This document shows positions 35,533 through 44,074 of a stretch of 64,000 nucleotides of DNA, piece after piece. A program made the translations under genes and the position numbers. How positions within the stretch are numbered: the stretch's first letter is position 1; the number at the start of each line of letters is the position of its first letter. The DNA is from Clostridiales bacterium UBA1738 (GTDB lineage Bacteria > Bacillota > Clostridia > UBA1381), in contig DCIA01000005.1 in NCBI GenBank assembly GCA_002315735.1, positions 62,001-126,000 on the forward strand. Reading direction: 5' to 3'. The notes beneath the pieces are model-generated. The model was not told where the DNA came from, made no database searches, and worked only from the letters and a program-made list of their open reading frames with translations.

Positions 35533-36864
35533 ATGAAAAAAGAGAGTTTTAAGAGCATTGTTCTTACTCTTCTTGTTGTTACAAACCTTGTGTTAGCTGA
35601 AAGAATATTGGTAAACGAAAAATTATGGCTTTCAAGCTATAATTTTTTTGTTAGCACAAGAATTAATAAGAAGAAAAACTTTGTTTCTGTAACCAAGAGG
35701 TTAGCATTACCTCAAAACATTGTTGTTAATACAGGTTATCAATCAAGCCGTTTTGTGTATAGACGAAACAGCGAATATTTTGATGCAATTAATGAAGCGG
35801 CAACTAAGATATTAAAGTCCGCTTTTTCTTCTGCTGCAAAAGATATTTCCGAAGTGTCATCTGACGATTGGTATAATGCTCTAACATCTAAATCAATCTA
35901 TCTTTATTACCCATGTAGTTACACAAGTGATGTGTTTTCTGTTTTTTTAGGAAATTCCGAAACAAACCTATCATTTTCCGACTTTTCAAACATTCTCATA
36001 AACGAAAGCGGAAACGTCTTTATTGAATCTTCCGAAAAATACTATAAAATTATGTCAACCTCTTCAGAAATCGCTCCTATAATACAAAAAGTTACCGAAG
36101 AAAACGCAAATGAGGAATCTGTTCTCAATTATTCCTTTGACCTTAATTTTGACAAAAACTTTGGTAGCCAAAAAACAACTCTGTCTCCTATGACACTAAT
36201 ATACTCCGAGCCAATTTCTGCAAATGTTATCAAATCTATAAATCCTATTGAAAATGGTATAGAAATATATGACAAGACTATTCAAGATGTTCTGGATGCA
36301 TTTTCGATAAATAAAAATTCTGCAAGACGCTATACAGAAGCTGACGGAACATTGGTTTATATTGAAAATAACGGAAGCCTTAAAATTTCGCCATCCGGCA
36401 TTTTAACCTTTACTGCAAGAGAAAATGGGCTTAATTTAAAAGGTACTTCTACAACATCAAAAATCGCAACTTTTATTGACACAATAAATTCTGCTATGAA
36501 CATTGATTCGGATATTTGTATGACTTCATTATTGCTTGGAGATAACAAACAAGAGTTTAAATTTGATTATATGAAGGACGGATATTCAATAAAATACAAA
36601 GACAACACTTCTGCAATTTCGGTAACTGTTGAGAATGGATATCTAACATCATATACCCAAGTTTTGCGCCATTATATAGCTTCCGAAGAGACCACTTTTT
36701 CTTCTGACTATATTTCTGCACTTGATAATGTTATTTCAAGGTACACAGATTCTATGCCTGAAATACGAATTAATAAGATGTTCCCTGCATACATCGATAA
36801 TTTTTCCGGCAATGATTTAAACATCGATTGGTTTATAGATGTCAACAATATTATTGCAGAATAA
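35533..36864 (+). CDS. yycH: YycH-like regulator of WalK
   Basis: A 443-residue protein with a single N-terminal membrane helix (about 7-24) and a large extracytoplasmic domain. YycH with YycI binds and modulates WalK in Bacillus and Staphylococcus. The sequence is divergent, and the call rests on topology, length (YycH is about 450) and position between walK and the more recognisable YycI. The short N-terminal cytoplasmic segment KKESFKSIVLTLLVV resembles YycH starts. Gene order is walR, walK, secreted gene, yycH, yycI. Confidence 0.75.
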   Translation: MKKESFKSIVLTLLVVTNLVLAERILVNEKLWLSSYNFFVSTRINKKKNFVSVTKRLALPQNIVVNTGYQSSRFVYRRNSEYFDAINEAATKILKSAFSSAAKDISEVSSDDWYNALTSKSIYLYYPCSYTSDVFSVFLGNSETNLSFSDFSNILINESGNVFIESSEKYYKIMSTSSEIAPIIQKVTEENANEESVLNYSFDLNFDKNFGSQKTTLSPMTLIYSEPISANVIKSINPIENGIEIYDKTIQDVLDAFSINKNSARRYTEADGTLVYIENNGSLKISPSGILTFTARENGLNLKGTSTTSKIATFIDTINSAMNIDSDICMTSLLLGDNKQEFKFDYMKDGYSIKYKDNTSAISVTVENGYLTSYTQVLRHYIASEETTFSSDYISALDNVISRYTDSMPEIRINKMFPAYIDNFSGNDLNIDWFIDVNNIIAE

Positions 36865-36880
36865 AAGGGAGTGATTTTTT

Positions 36881-37708
36881 ATGAATTGGAGTAAAGCAAA
36901 AACAATATTAATAGTCGTCTTCCTTTTTACCGATATTTTTCTCGCAACAACAATATATAAATCGAATAGAAAGGCAAGTTATATACCAGCTGATATAATA
37001 GATTCGACAATCTCGATTTTAAAGGATAATAATATTACCATAAATCGTGAACTAATTTCTTCCGAAATTGAAATGCTTTCTACTATTCAAGGCGACAATG
37101 TCGTAACATCTTATGAAGAGTTTGCCGAAAAAATATTAGGCAACGGCTTCATTCTCCTTGATGAAACCACCTTTAAATCAGATAGCGGAAAATTATATTT
37201 TAACGGTGACAGTTTTAGATTCGAATCAACCGGAAAACTTAGTGGAAATAATTCATTATCCCCTATGGAATGCGAAAAAAAGATAAAATCTACTCTCCAA
37301 GGATATGGATTTGTTTTTACTAATGTTTCTACAAAAGTGTCCGAAAAACCCGAAAACGGCTACACAATTATTTTCCAAGACTATTATAATTCCAGCCCCA
37401 TATATGCTTCAAATGTCATAGTTATGGCAGACGATAGTGGTAATATAACACAGTTGTCAGGTACTTGGTATAATATTAAAGACGACTTTCAAACAGATGA
37501 CAATGAACTTAAAAGCGTAACAAGCATTTTAATTGATTTTATTTCTGAATACGGCATAAATGCCCCTTGCGAAATTGTCGGTTTAGACCTGGGCTTTAAT
37601 GTTTTTGAAAGCGAAATCTATCACAAAAGTGCGTCGCTAATCCCTGTTCAAAAGATTACCTTAAAAGGTGGAAAAGAATACTACATTGATTCAAGAAATT
37701 CCAACTAA
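36881..37708 (+). CDS. yycI: YycI-like regulator of WalK
   Basis: A 275-residue bitopic membrane protein. The N-terminus MNWSKAKTILIVVFLFTDIFLA is strikingly like YycI (short cytoplasmic start, then one helix at about 8-24). The remainder is the extracytoplasmic YycI/YycH-type domain. It follows yycH by 16 bases with a strong ribosome-binding site (GGGAGTG) and ends the wal cluster at a bidirectional terminator. No metallo-hydrolase walJ/yycJ or htrA follows, unlike in Bacillus. Confidence 0.85.
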   Translation: MNWSKAKTILIVVFLFTDIFLATTIYKSNRKASYIPADIIDSTISILKDNNITINRELISSEIEMLSTIQGDNVVTSYEEFAEKILGNGFILLDETTFKSDSGKLYFNGDSFRFESTGKLSGNNSLSPMECEKKIKSTLQGYGFVFTNVSTKVSEKPENGYTIIFQDYYNSSPIYASNVIVMADDSGNITQLSGTWYNIKDDFQTDDNELKSVTSILIDFISEYGINAPCEIVGLDLGFNVFESEIYHKSASLIPVQKITLKGGKEYYIDSRNSN

Positions 37709-37735
37709 AAAAAACAGCCGGTCGGCTGTTTTTTT
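37707..37735. terminator. Bidirectional terminator between yycI and trmB
   Basis: A GC-rich CAGCC/GGCTG stem is flanked by eight A and eight T, suitable for both convergent genes. Confidence 0.88.
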
Positions 37736-38390
37736 AATTTTTATCTTCCCATCCCGGATAGGTTGCACAAACTCTATATATCGGCATACCCATTTCAGAA
37801 AATTTCGTTTCATACTCTGTCATCACATTATCTAAAATACCTGAATTATGAAGGTCTAGTGATATTTCTGACATTTTGAAATTTTCTTCTGCAAAAGAAT
37901 TTAAAGAGAATTCAAATAATGCTTTATTGTCTGTTTTGAAGCAAATATAGTTTCCGTTTTCTAAAACCTTTTTATAAATATCAAGAAAATTTTTATGAGT
38001 TAATCTGCGTTTTGCTTGTTTTTTCTTTTTCCAAGGGTCTGAGAAATTTAAATAAATTCTCTCAACTTCACCCTTTTCAAAATACTCGTTAAGCAAAGCA
38101 GCGTCAGCGATGATAAATCTAAGGTTAGAAAGTCCCAAAGGCTCTGCCTTTTCCATTGCTACCACCATTACATCCTTTACAACCTCTATTGCAATAAAAT
38201 TAATATTAGGATACTTTGCCGCCATTTCACAAATAAATTTACCTTTGCCACAGCCTATTTCAATATGTATTGGGTTTTCATTTTTAAATTCACTGTGCCA
38301 TTTTCCCTTTAATTCCTCGGGACAGCGTATCCACAAACTACCGCTTTTTTCAAGTCTTATATCACAATTTTTCTTTTTGCGAACTCTCAT
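37734..38390 (-). CDS. trmB: tRNA (guanine-N7-)-methyltransferase
   Basis: A 218-residue SAM-dependent enzyme that methylates G46 in the tRNA variable loop. The SAM motif is EIGCGKGKFICEMA (about 45-58), with FIAIEVVKD, then YLNFSDPWKKKKQAKRRLTH, the family's substrate-binding signature. The length is standard. It follows the upp terminator directly and has a GGAGG ribosome-binding site; no promoter of its own was recognised, so it may depend on read-through. Confidence 0.95.
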   Translation of the reverse strand: MRVRKKKNCDIRLEKSGSLWIRCPEELKGKWHSEFKNENPIHIEIGCGKGKFICEMAAKYPNINFIAIEVVKDVMVVAMEKAEPLGLSNLRFIIADAALLNEYFEKGEVERIYLNFSDPWKKKKQAKRRLTHKNFLDIYKKVLENGNYICFKTDNKALFEFSLNSFAEENFKMSEISLDLHNSGILDNVMTEYETKFSEMGMPIYRVCATYPGWEDKN

Positions 38391-38404
38391 TAATAATAAA
38401 CCTC

Positions 38405-38440
38405 CAAATAAAACGGCGAACCGAAACGGTTCGTCGTAAC
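38405..38440 (-). terminator. Terminator after upp
   Basis: An 11-bp stem with one mismatch or wobble (38427-38437 with 38413-38423) is followed by TTTTATTT on the minus strand. Confidence 0.72.
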
Positions 38441-38443
38441 TTA

Positions 38444-39073
38444 TTATAGTGTGCCGAATATTCTATCGCCTGCATCTCCAAGACCCGGAACAATGTACAT
38501 ATGATCATTTAGTTTTTCATCAATACCTGCAACATAAATATCAACATCAGGATGAGCCTTTGTAACAGCTTCAATACCTTCCGGCGCTGCAATTAAGTTC
38601 ATCAATTTGATATTGTTTCCGCCTCTATCCTTAATAAATTGAATAGCAGCATTTGCGCTACCACCTGTTGCAAGCATAGGGTCAACTATGATTACAGGAC
38701 GATTTTCAATCTTATTTGGAACTTTGCAATAATATTCAACAGGTTCAAATGTTTTAGGGTCACGATATAAACCAATGTGTCCAATCTTTGCAGAAGGAAT
38801 AATCTTTAACATTCCTTCAACCATTCCAAGACCGGCACGCAAAACAGGGATAATACTAACCTTTTTACCTGCTATCATCTTTTGAACTGATTTGCAAATA
38901 GGTGTTTCAATTTCAACATCTTTAAGTGGGAACTCTCTTGTAATTTCATAAGTCATAAGCATTGAAATTTCGTTTAACAGTTCACGAAAATCCTTTGTGC
39001 TTGTATTTTTATCACGCATAAGTGTCAATTTGTGTTGAATCATTGGATGGTCAATTAAATGTACTTTACTCAT
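38444..39073 (-). CDS. upp: Uracil phosphoribosyltransferase
   Basis: A 209-residue salvage enzyme that forms UMP from uracil and PRPP. It opens with the family-typical KVHLIDHPMIQHKLTLMRD, has VPVLRAGLGMVEG-like sequence (IPVLRAGLGMVEGML), and the PRPP loop VDPMLATGGSA (about 124-134). It ends GLGDAGDRIFGTL. The ATG at 39073 has an AGGAAAG site seven bases upstream; an ATG five codons earlier would start inside that site. It has its own promoter and terminator. Confidence 0.97.
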   Translation of the reverse strand: MSKVHLIDHPMIQHKLTLMRDKNTSTKDFRELLNEISMLMTYEITREFPLKDVEIETPICKSVQKMIAGKKVSIIPVLRAGLGMVEGMLKIIPSAKIGHIGLYRDPKTFEPVEYYCKVPNKIENRPVIIVDPMLATGGSANAAIQFIKDRGGNNIKLMNLIAAPEGIEAVTKAHPDVDIYVAGIDEKLNDHMYIVPGLGDAGDRIFGTL

Positions 39074-39120
39074 TATATCTTTCCTCATTTCAATTATTTA
39101 TTATTTTTTTCCTAAATTCT

Positions 39121-39149
39121 ATTTTACCATAAATTTTTATGCATTTCAA
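39121..39149 (-). promoter_or_regulatory. Sigma-A promoter for upp
   Basis: On the minus strand TTGAAA (39144-39149), a 17-base spacer and TAAAAT (39121-39126). No PyrR-type leader is visible in the short upstream region. Confidence 0.7.
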
Positions 39150-39168
39150 CAATTATTTGCAAAATTAT

Positions 39169-39573
39169 TTAAAATGAACTAAGTTTTTCTAAAATTGGTG
39201 CATCGTAAGTTAAAAGACTTTTTGCCTCAACAAATTTGCACCATCTATATTCTGCAATTTCAGAGTATTGAAGTTTTATATTAGTGTTGTTTTTTGGAGT
39301 TGCAAGAAAATATACAGCATCTTTTGTTATACCTTCTCTTGGACTATATGTTGTAGTTGCTTTGGTGTTTCCGCAAAACACAACAGAAATTCCAATTTCC
39401 TCAAAAACTTCTCTTGCTGCCGTTTCATATTCGTTTTCTGTGCCTTCCCTGTGACCTTTCGGAAACCCCCAGTGACCGTTTGCACCTGCTTTTTTATTGA
39501 AAACCAAAAGGTACTCGTTTTCCGCACCATTTCTACGATAAATCACTGCTCCGCAAGATTTTTCATACTTCAT
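39169..39573 (-). CDS. Nudix hydrolase (diadenosine tetraphosphatase-like)
   Basis: A 134-residue Nudix protein. The Nudix box is complete: GHREGTENEYETAAREVFEEIGI, from about residue 43 to 65 with the REVFEE core. The opening KSCGAVIYRR and the WGFPKGH lead-in resemble the asymmetric Ap4A hydrolase group, which cleaves dinucleoside tetraphosphates. The ATG at 39573 follows AAGGAG by eight bases; a GTG three codons earlier lies within that spacing. It follows the C39-like peptidase gene by 27 bases on the same strand. The substrate is inferred only from similarity. Confidence 0.87.
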   Translation of the reverse strand: MKYEKSCGAVIYRRNGAENEYLLVFNKKAGANGHWGFPKGHREGTENEYETAAREVFEEIGISVVFCGNTKATTTYSPREGITKDAVYFLATPKNNTNIKLQYSEIAEYRWCKFVEAKSLLTYDAPILEKLSSF

Positions 39574-39600
39574 AGCAAACACTCCTTAATTATCCCATCA

Positions 39601-40701
39601 CTATTTTGATATCGCTTGTATTGACGATATATCTGACAACTTATAATTTTTAAGACATGTATTTTCAAAAGTGATGTGTTCCCCGTTTGGAACGCCGGGA
39701 TCATTAAAATATATATTCTCATCATCATAAGAAACTGCAACCATAGAGTGTGGATAGCCGTCATATCTTACAATTACGCCCTTTGGAAAATTGTCAAGAG
39801 CCTCTTTTATTGCAAGCATTGCACTTTCATCATCTTCTGCTTTAATTACCGTTTCTTTTCTATTCCCTAAGTTAAATCCGCCATAATATTGTGATTCTTC
39901 CGAAAGCGCAGGAACTAGTTTTAATCCATACTTTTTAACAAGCATATCGTGTCCTGCAATATAATTTCCATTATATCCATTTTCTTCATTAAATAAAGCA
40001 ACCTCAATCGGAGTTACTTTTTTCCCTAAAACATCTGTAATAAGCATTGCATATGAGCAAACCCAACAATAACCCTTTCCTTTATTCTCCAAAAGCATTT
40101 CTTCTTGAGATTGATAATAATATGTATTAGGATACTTTCCGCTACCTGTACGAATAGTATCAGGGTCAACATCTTTTTTTGTCTTTTGTTCTTCTAAGAT
40201 TTCATCTGTTTTTTCATTTGAACTATTGGCATTTCCATTAGTGTTCTCTTTATTTTCACTAGGTCTTTTTATCTCCTTTTTAGGAAGATTTACCAATATT
40301 GTTTTGCTCGTAGCATTATAGGAAATTTCATAACCAAATGGTTCAACAAGCGCTCTTATCGGAACAAAAGTGTAATTATCTTTCATAAGCATCGGTGATT
40401 CCATCTCACTATCAACGCCATTTACAGTTACAACATTTGAATTAACGGAAAATCTCACTTCTGTTTTATTGTCTGCTAAAATAACTTGAGAGGTTACCAC
40501 TTCAAATTCTATTTCAAGTCCCATTGCCTCAGCTATCGGTCTTAGCTGAACGAGCGTTCTATCATTTACAATTATCGGCGAAGAATTAAATGTAAGTTTT
40601 TCATTTTTAAAACTCACCGACAAATCATCTTCTGCATAAACTGCACACGTCAAAAAAGCCATAACAAGAAGCATTATTGGGAGAAAGATATATTTCTTCA
40701 T
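39601..40701 (-). CDS. Secreted protein with copper-amine-oxidase-N stalk and C39-like peptidase domain
   Basis: A 366-residue exported protein. A signal peptide (1-23, cleavage after VYA) is followed by a copper amine oxidase N-terminal-like domain (about 28-140; NDRTLVQLRPIAEAMG and YTFVPIRALVEPFGY), a wall-associated module common in clostridia. A Lys/Glu/Asn-rich linker (140-185) leads to a C39-like cysteine peptidase domain (about 190-366). Likely catalytic residues are C212 in GYCWVCSYAM, H318 in GYPHSM and N333/D334 in YFNDPG. No bacteriocin or ABC transporter gene is nearby, so it is probably a wall or extracellular peptidase of unknown substrate. Confidence 0.82.
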   Translation of the reverse strand: MKKYIFLPIMLLVMAFLTCAVYAEDDLSVSFKNEKLTFNSSPIIVNDRTLVQLRPIAEAMGLEIEFEVVTSQVILADNKTEVRFSVNSNVVTVNGVDSEMESPMLMKDNYTFVPIRALVEPFGYEISYNATSKTILVNLPKKEIKRPSENKENTNGNANSSNEKTDEILEEQKTKKDVDPDTIRTGSGKYPNTYYYQSQEEMLLENKGKGYCWVCSYAMLITDVLGKKVTPIEVALFNEENGYNGNYIAGHDMLVKKYGLKLVPALSEESQYYGGFNLGNRKETVIKAEDDESAMLAIKEALDNFPKGVIVRYDGYPHSMVAVSYDDENIYFNDPGVPNGEHITFENTCLKNYKLSDISSIQAISK

Positions 40702-40815
40702 CGATTCTGTCTGCCTTTCAACAAAATATATAAATATATTTTATCACATTTTTCGAAAAAAATCTACATTTTTTTCGAAAAGAACAATATTATTTAAAAA
40801 GTTATCAAAAAAGAC

Positions 40816-40844
40816 TTGTAATATTTTTATATAAATGTTATAAT
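40816..40844 (+). promoter_or_regulatory. Sigma-A promoter for secG
   Basis: TTGTAA, a 17-base spacer and TATAAT lie 37 bases before the secG start. Confidence 0.75.
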
Positions 40845-40881
40845 AGATGCGATATACAATTAAAATAGGAGGTTTGTGCTG

Positions 40882-41124
40882 ATGAATACAACATTTATGG
40901 TATTACATGTAATAGTTACTGTTGCTTTGATAGTAGTTGTATTACTTCAAGAAGGTAAGGATCCGGGTCTTAAAGGTATTGCCGGTTCATCACCTGATGC
41001 AGGTAATTCATTCTTTAACAAAAACTCAGGAAGAACAAAAGCTTCATTATTTTCAAAAATGACAACAGTTCTTGCAGTTCTATTCCTAATAACAACAATT
41101 GTACTTTGCGTACTTAATGCGTAG
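40882..41124 (+). CDS. secG: Protein translocase subunit SecG
   Basis: An 80-residue two-helix membrane protein of the SecYEG channel. It has hydrophobic helices at about 5-22 and 57-77. Between them is the conserved LLQEGKDPGLKGIAGSSPDAGNSFF region (about 25-49). The ATG at 40882 lies nine bases after AGGAGG, while an in-frame GTG at 40876 is too close to it. It is monocistronic with its own promoter and terminator; rnr and smpB, frequent neighbours, are absent. Confidence 0.93.
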   Translation: MNTTFMVLHVIVTVALIVVVLLQEGKDPGLKGIAGSSPDAGNSFFNKNSGRTKASLFSKMTTVLAVLFLITTIVLCVLNA

Positions 41125-41130
41125 TAATTT

Positions 41131-41160
41131 TAAAGGCGACTGAAAAATCAGTCGCCTTTA
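41131..41160. terminator. Bidirectional terminator between secG and birA
   Basis: A 13-bp perfect stem (41131-41143 with 41148-41160) with loop AAAA separates the convergent genes. The flanking T runs are short. Confidence 0.75.
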
Positions 41161-41898
41161 TTAGTTGTACCCCAAAAGTCCTCTCACCGACACTTCTCCG
41201 GAATTTAAAATTTCTATTTTATCATCTATTTTTGCAATCAATTCCCCATTTTCTGTTATATCAATTACATTTCCGAGTTTCTTTTCATTATCTTTTATTA
41301 TTAACACTTCTCTGCCTAATGTAGCAGATTTTTCTACATACTCTTTTTTTATCGCAGGAAAACCATCTTTCAAAAAAACTTCATATAATCCAAAAAATTC
41401 TTTTAAGACTTTTCCTATTATCTCTTCCTTGTTCTGCTTTTTGCCCTTTATAATAAACAGCGATGTTGCTTTATCTTTCAATTCGTTTGAAAAGGATTTA
41501 TCGTTTACATTAATCCCAATTCCAACAGCAATTCGTGTTAAATCGCCACCATTAAAAGTTCCTTCAACTAAAATACCACTTACCTTTTTTCCGTTAACTA
41601 CAATATCGTTAGGCCATTTGATTAAAGAATCTTCAATAACTCTTGCAACAGCAATGCCTGTAAGAAGTGTAAGACAGGAAAAGTGTTCATTAAATTCCTT
41701 AGGCTTTAATAGAATTGTTATATATATGCCATCACCACCGGAATTCCATATGCGTCCAAGTCTTCCCCTGCCACTTGTTTGCGTTTTTGCAATTATAACG
41801 CTTTTATCCGGTGCATCAATCGTAAGCGCAACTTTATTTGTAGAATCCACTTCATTAAAATAAAGCACTTCTCCCTCTATTTGATTTTTAATTTTCAC
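41161..41898 (-). CDS. birA: Biotin--[acetyl-CoA-carboxylase] ligase, without DNA-binding domain
   Basis: A 245-residue biotin protein ligase that attaches biotin to acyl carboxylases. Motifs are FNEVDSTNKVAL (about 14-25), the biotinyl-AMP loop SGRGRLGRIW (about 42-51), KWPNDIVVNGKKVSGIL and IAVGIGINVN. The C-terminal SH3-like domain is present. It lacks the N-terminal helix-turn-helix of bifunctional BirA, so it is not expected to regulate biotin genes. The GTG at 41898 follows GGTGGTGAT; two GTG codons slightly upstream lie inside that site. Confidence 0.9.
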   Translation of the reverse strand: MKIKNQIEGEVLYFNEVDSTNKVALTIDAPDKSVIIAKTQTSGRGRLGRIWNSGGDGIYITILLKPKEFNEHFSCLTLLTGIAVARVIEDSLIKWPNDIVVNGKKVSGILVEGTFNGGDLTRIAVGIGINVNDKSFSNELKDKATSLFIIKGKKQNKEEIIGKVLKEFFGLYEVFLKDGFPAIKKEYVEKSATLGREVLIIKDNEKKLGNVIDITENGELIAKIDDKIEILNSGEVSVRGLLGYN

Positions 41899-42038
41899 AG
41901 CAATCACCACCCAAATAATAGCAATAATATTACAATATTATAAATGTGTGTTTTAAGGGTATAACAGTGGCATTACATCATTGTTACAATCCCCTTTATC
42001 TACACAGTTATCCATCATAAATTGCTGAATAACTTAAT

Positions 42039-43400
42039 TTAAAAATCTCTTGTTACATTTTTTAGCCATTTATAACTTTTGTATCTTTTTATTGTAAACG
42101 GAAATTTAACTATTTCATCACAAGCAAGTAACAGATAGACTGCTATCGGCGGAAGTTTTAGCCAAAAAGCAGCAATCATCCCAAGCGGAATTGCAACGCA
42201 CCATAACCCAAGCACATCTAGCATAAGACCTACCTTTGTATCCCCGCCTGCTCTAAATACTCCAACAATTAAAGTCGTATTAACACCTGTTTCAATAACC
42301 AATATTGCAAGAATAATCAGCATATAATTAAGATACATTTGCGTTTCACTGTTAAAAGTCATAAAATGTCGCACAATAGGTGAAATGGAAATAATCAAAA
42401 TAGCACTAATAATTCCAAGTATCCATGTTAGTTTGACCAATTTTTGTGCATAGATTTTCGCTAAATTCTCTTTGTTCTCGCCAATAACCTTTCCAATCAT
42501 AATAGCCGTTGCATTTGCTATGCCAAAAACAACTACCATAGCAAGTTGTCTTACCACATTAGTAACGGAATTTGCCGCCACCATTTCCTTTCCTAAATGG
42601 CCGATAATTGCATTAACTGATGAAATACCAAGCCCCCATAAAAGTTCATTTGCCGTTACAGGGACAGCATATTTTATGTAATCTGAAAGCAAAATTTTAT
42701 CAATATTAACTATATATTTGAGTCTTACTTTGATTAGTTTGTTCTTTTTCAAAGCATAAAAACACACGATAAGAAGTTCGACAAATCTTGCAATTGTTGT
42801 TGCGATTGCCGCACCTCTAACGCCCATTTTAGGAATACCAAAAAGTCCAAAAATAAATATTGCATTTAAAATCACATTCACAACAAGCGAAACCAAATAC
42901 ACCATTGTAGAAATTGTAACTTTTTCTACACTTCTCATAACATTTAAATATACCATCGTAATGGCAGACGGGATATATGAAATCGCAACAATTCTCATAT
43001 ACGCCGCACCGTAATATCTCACTTCTTTTTCATTTGAAAAGATTTTCATAATTGATTCTGAAAATCCCATTGCTGCAACAAGAAAAATAAATGATGTAAG
43101 CACTGCCAACAAAATCGTTATGCCTAGTACTTTTTCAATAGTTTTTATGTCACGTTTTCCCCAATATTGTGCTGTCAAAACTGCTGCTCCTGATGTTAGC
43201 CCAAAAAGAAACAAGGTAAGAATAAAGTTTACCTGTCCTGCAAGAGAAGATGCCGAAACTGCCGTTTCACCAAGTCTTCCAAGCATCACAACATCGGCTG
43301 CCATAACGCCTACATTAATCAAATTTTGAATAGCCATAGGCACAACAAGTGCCCATAATGATTTTGCAAAAACTTTTCTGTCGTAATCTAAACTGCTCAT
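42039..43400 (-). CDS. MATE family efflux transporter
   Basis: A 453-residue twelve-helix multidrug and toxin extrusion protein that exports cationic compounds using a sodium or proton gradient. It shows the internal duplication typical of MATE/MatE: WALVVPMAIQNLINVGVMAADVVMLGRLG near the N-terminus and a second set beginning near residue 225 (YAVPVTANELLWGLGISSVNAIIGHLG). The ATG at 43400 has GGAGG six bases upstream; the longer opening starts before this site. It lies directly downstream of tRNA-Leu on the same strand, behind a weak T-rich structure. Substrate unknown. Confidence 0.9.
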   Translation of the reverse strand: MSSLDYDRKVFAKSLWALVVPMAIQNLINVGVMAADVVMLGRLGETAVSASSLAGQVNFILTLFLFGLTSGAAVLTAQYWGKRDIKTIEKVLGITILLAVLTSFIFLVAAMGFSESIMKIFSNEKEVRYYGAAYMRIVAISYIPSAITMVYLNVMRSVEKVTISTMVYLVSLVVNVILNAIFIFGLFGIPKMGVRGAAIATTIARFVELLIVCFYALKKNKLIKVRLKYIVNIDKILLSDYIKYAVPVTANELLWGLGISSVNAIIGHLGKEMVAANSVTNVVRQLAMVVVFGIANATAIMIGKVIGENKENLAKIYAQKLVKLTWILGIISAILIISISPIVRHFMTFNSETQMYLNYMLIILAILVIETGVNTTLIVGVFRAGGDTKVGLMLDVLGLWCVAIPLGMIAAFWLKLPPIAVYLLLACDEIVKFPFTIKRYKSYKWLKNVTRDF

Positions 43401-43482
43401 ATTTCCTCCAAATTTCAAATAATAAAAAAAGCAAAAACCCTAGTCACATTCTTTTGATATATGGCTTGGATTTTTACTGCTT

Positions 43483-43568
43483 TGGTGCGAGGGACGAGAC
43501 TTGAACTCGCAAGGTAGTCTACCACACGCCCCTCAAACGTGCGCGTCTGCCGATTCCGCCACCCTCGC
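43483..43568 (-). tRNA. tRNA-Leu (anticodon GAG)
   Basis: An 86-base class II tRNA with encoded CCA (43483-43485). The acceptor stem pairs GCGAGGG with CCCTCGC. The D arm GTGGCGGAATCGGCAGAC is leucine-typical, the anticodon loop TTGAGGG closes on a 5-bp stem, a long variable arm follows, and the T arm has GTTCAAGTC. The anticodon occupies 43532-43534 and reads CUC/CUU codons. Confidence 0.96.
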
Positions 43569-43583
43569 ATACTAAACTACGAT

Positions 43584-43612
43584 ATTTTACCAAATAATTA
43601 TACATTTGTCAA
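43584..43612 (-). promoter_or_regulatory. Sigma-A promoter for tRNA-Leu
   Basis: On the minus strand TTGACA (43607-43612), a 17-base spacer and TAAAAT (43584-43589) lie 15 bases upstream of the tRNA 5' end. Confidence 0.8.
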
Positions 43613-43628
43613 GGTGTTATTTTTATTC

Positions 43629-43657
43629 TTGACGAAAGAATCTATTTGTGATAAAAT
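43629..43657 (+). promoter_or_regulatory. Sigma-A promoter for the small regulator gene
   Basis: TTGACG, a 17-base spacer and TAAAAT lie 17 bases before the ATG at 43675, giving a very short leader. Confidence 0.7.
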
Positions 43658-43674
43658 TCAAAAAAGGTGATATT

Positions 43675-44055
43675 ATGAATGTTGACAGTATAATTTATCA
43701 AAATTTAGAGCATCTAATCGAAACCACCGGTGTTACAGAACATCAGTGCATACTTTCGTGCGGTCTCAATTCAAATTTCTTTTCAAATTACAGAAACGGA
43801 AAGACAAAGCATTTTAAAATACACGATATTATTGAACTTGCACATCTATTTGAAGTCGATTTAAACTACTTATGCGACTTTAAAAATACACGAAATGAAT
43901 TCTTTGTACCAAAGTATAAACTTCAAAAAAGAGATGAGAAAACCCTCCTTGCAGCATTCAAACGTTTAGACCCTGTTGGGAGAATAAATGTAGCAGATGC
44001 TATCTCTCGTGAAATAAATAATTCAAAAGAAAGATTAAAACAACAAAAATCATAA
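43675..44055 (+). CDS. Small helix-turn-helix (XRE-like) regulator
   Basis: A 126-residue protein with an N-terminal lambda-repressor-like fold (about 5-65). IIYQNLEHLIETTGVTEHQ, then LNSNFFSNYRNGKTKHFKIHDI as the likely recognition region, then ELAHLFEVDLNYL make an XRE pattern. The C-terminal part (70-126) is charged and probably helical. The ATG at 43675 is preceded by AAGGTGAT; a GTG nine codons earlier lies within the -10 region and would fall before the transcript start. It lies upstream of eutS on the same strand, separated by a terminator. Its target is unknown. Confidence 0.8.
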   Translation: MNVDSIIYQNLEHLIETTGVTEHQCILSCGLNSNFFSNYRNGKTKHFKIHDIIELAHLFEVDLNYLCDFKNTRNEFFVPKYKLQKRDEKTLLAAFKRLDPVGRINVADAISREINNSKERLKQQKS

Positions 44056-44074
44056 TTTTTGTTGCTTTTTTTTT
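44041..44074 (+). terminator. Terminator after the small regulator gene
   Basis: A 10-bp stem (44041-44050 with 44055-44064) includes the end of the coding sequence and is followed by C and nine T. Confidence 0.85.

Noticed and set aside
41165..41863. Open frame of 232 codons antisense to birA
   Set aside because: birA has complete ligase motifs on the other strand. The antisense product is low-complexity Ser/Phe/Pro-rich sequence, typical of a shadow frame.
42008..42016. DnaA-box-like TTATCCATC in the birA-MATE gap
   Set aside because: A single imperfect copy with no cluster, no dnaA or dnaN nearby and no AT-rich unwinding region next to it.
43425..43482. Terminator for tRNA-Leu
   Set aside because: There is a T run after an imperfect, long-looped pairing, but no convincing stem. 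tRNA 3' processing or read-through into the MATE gene is equally likely.
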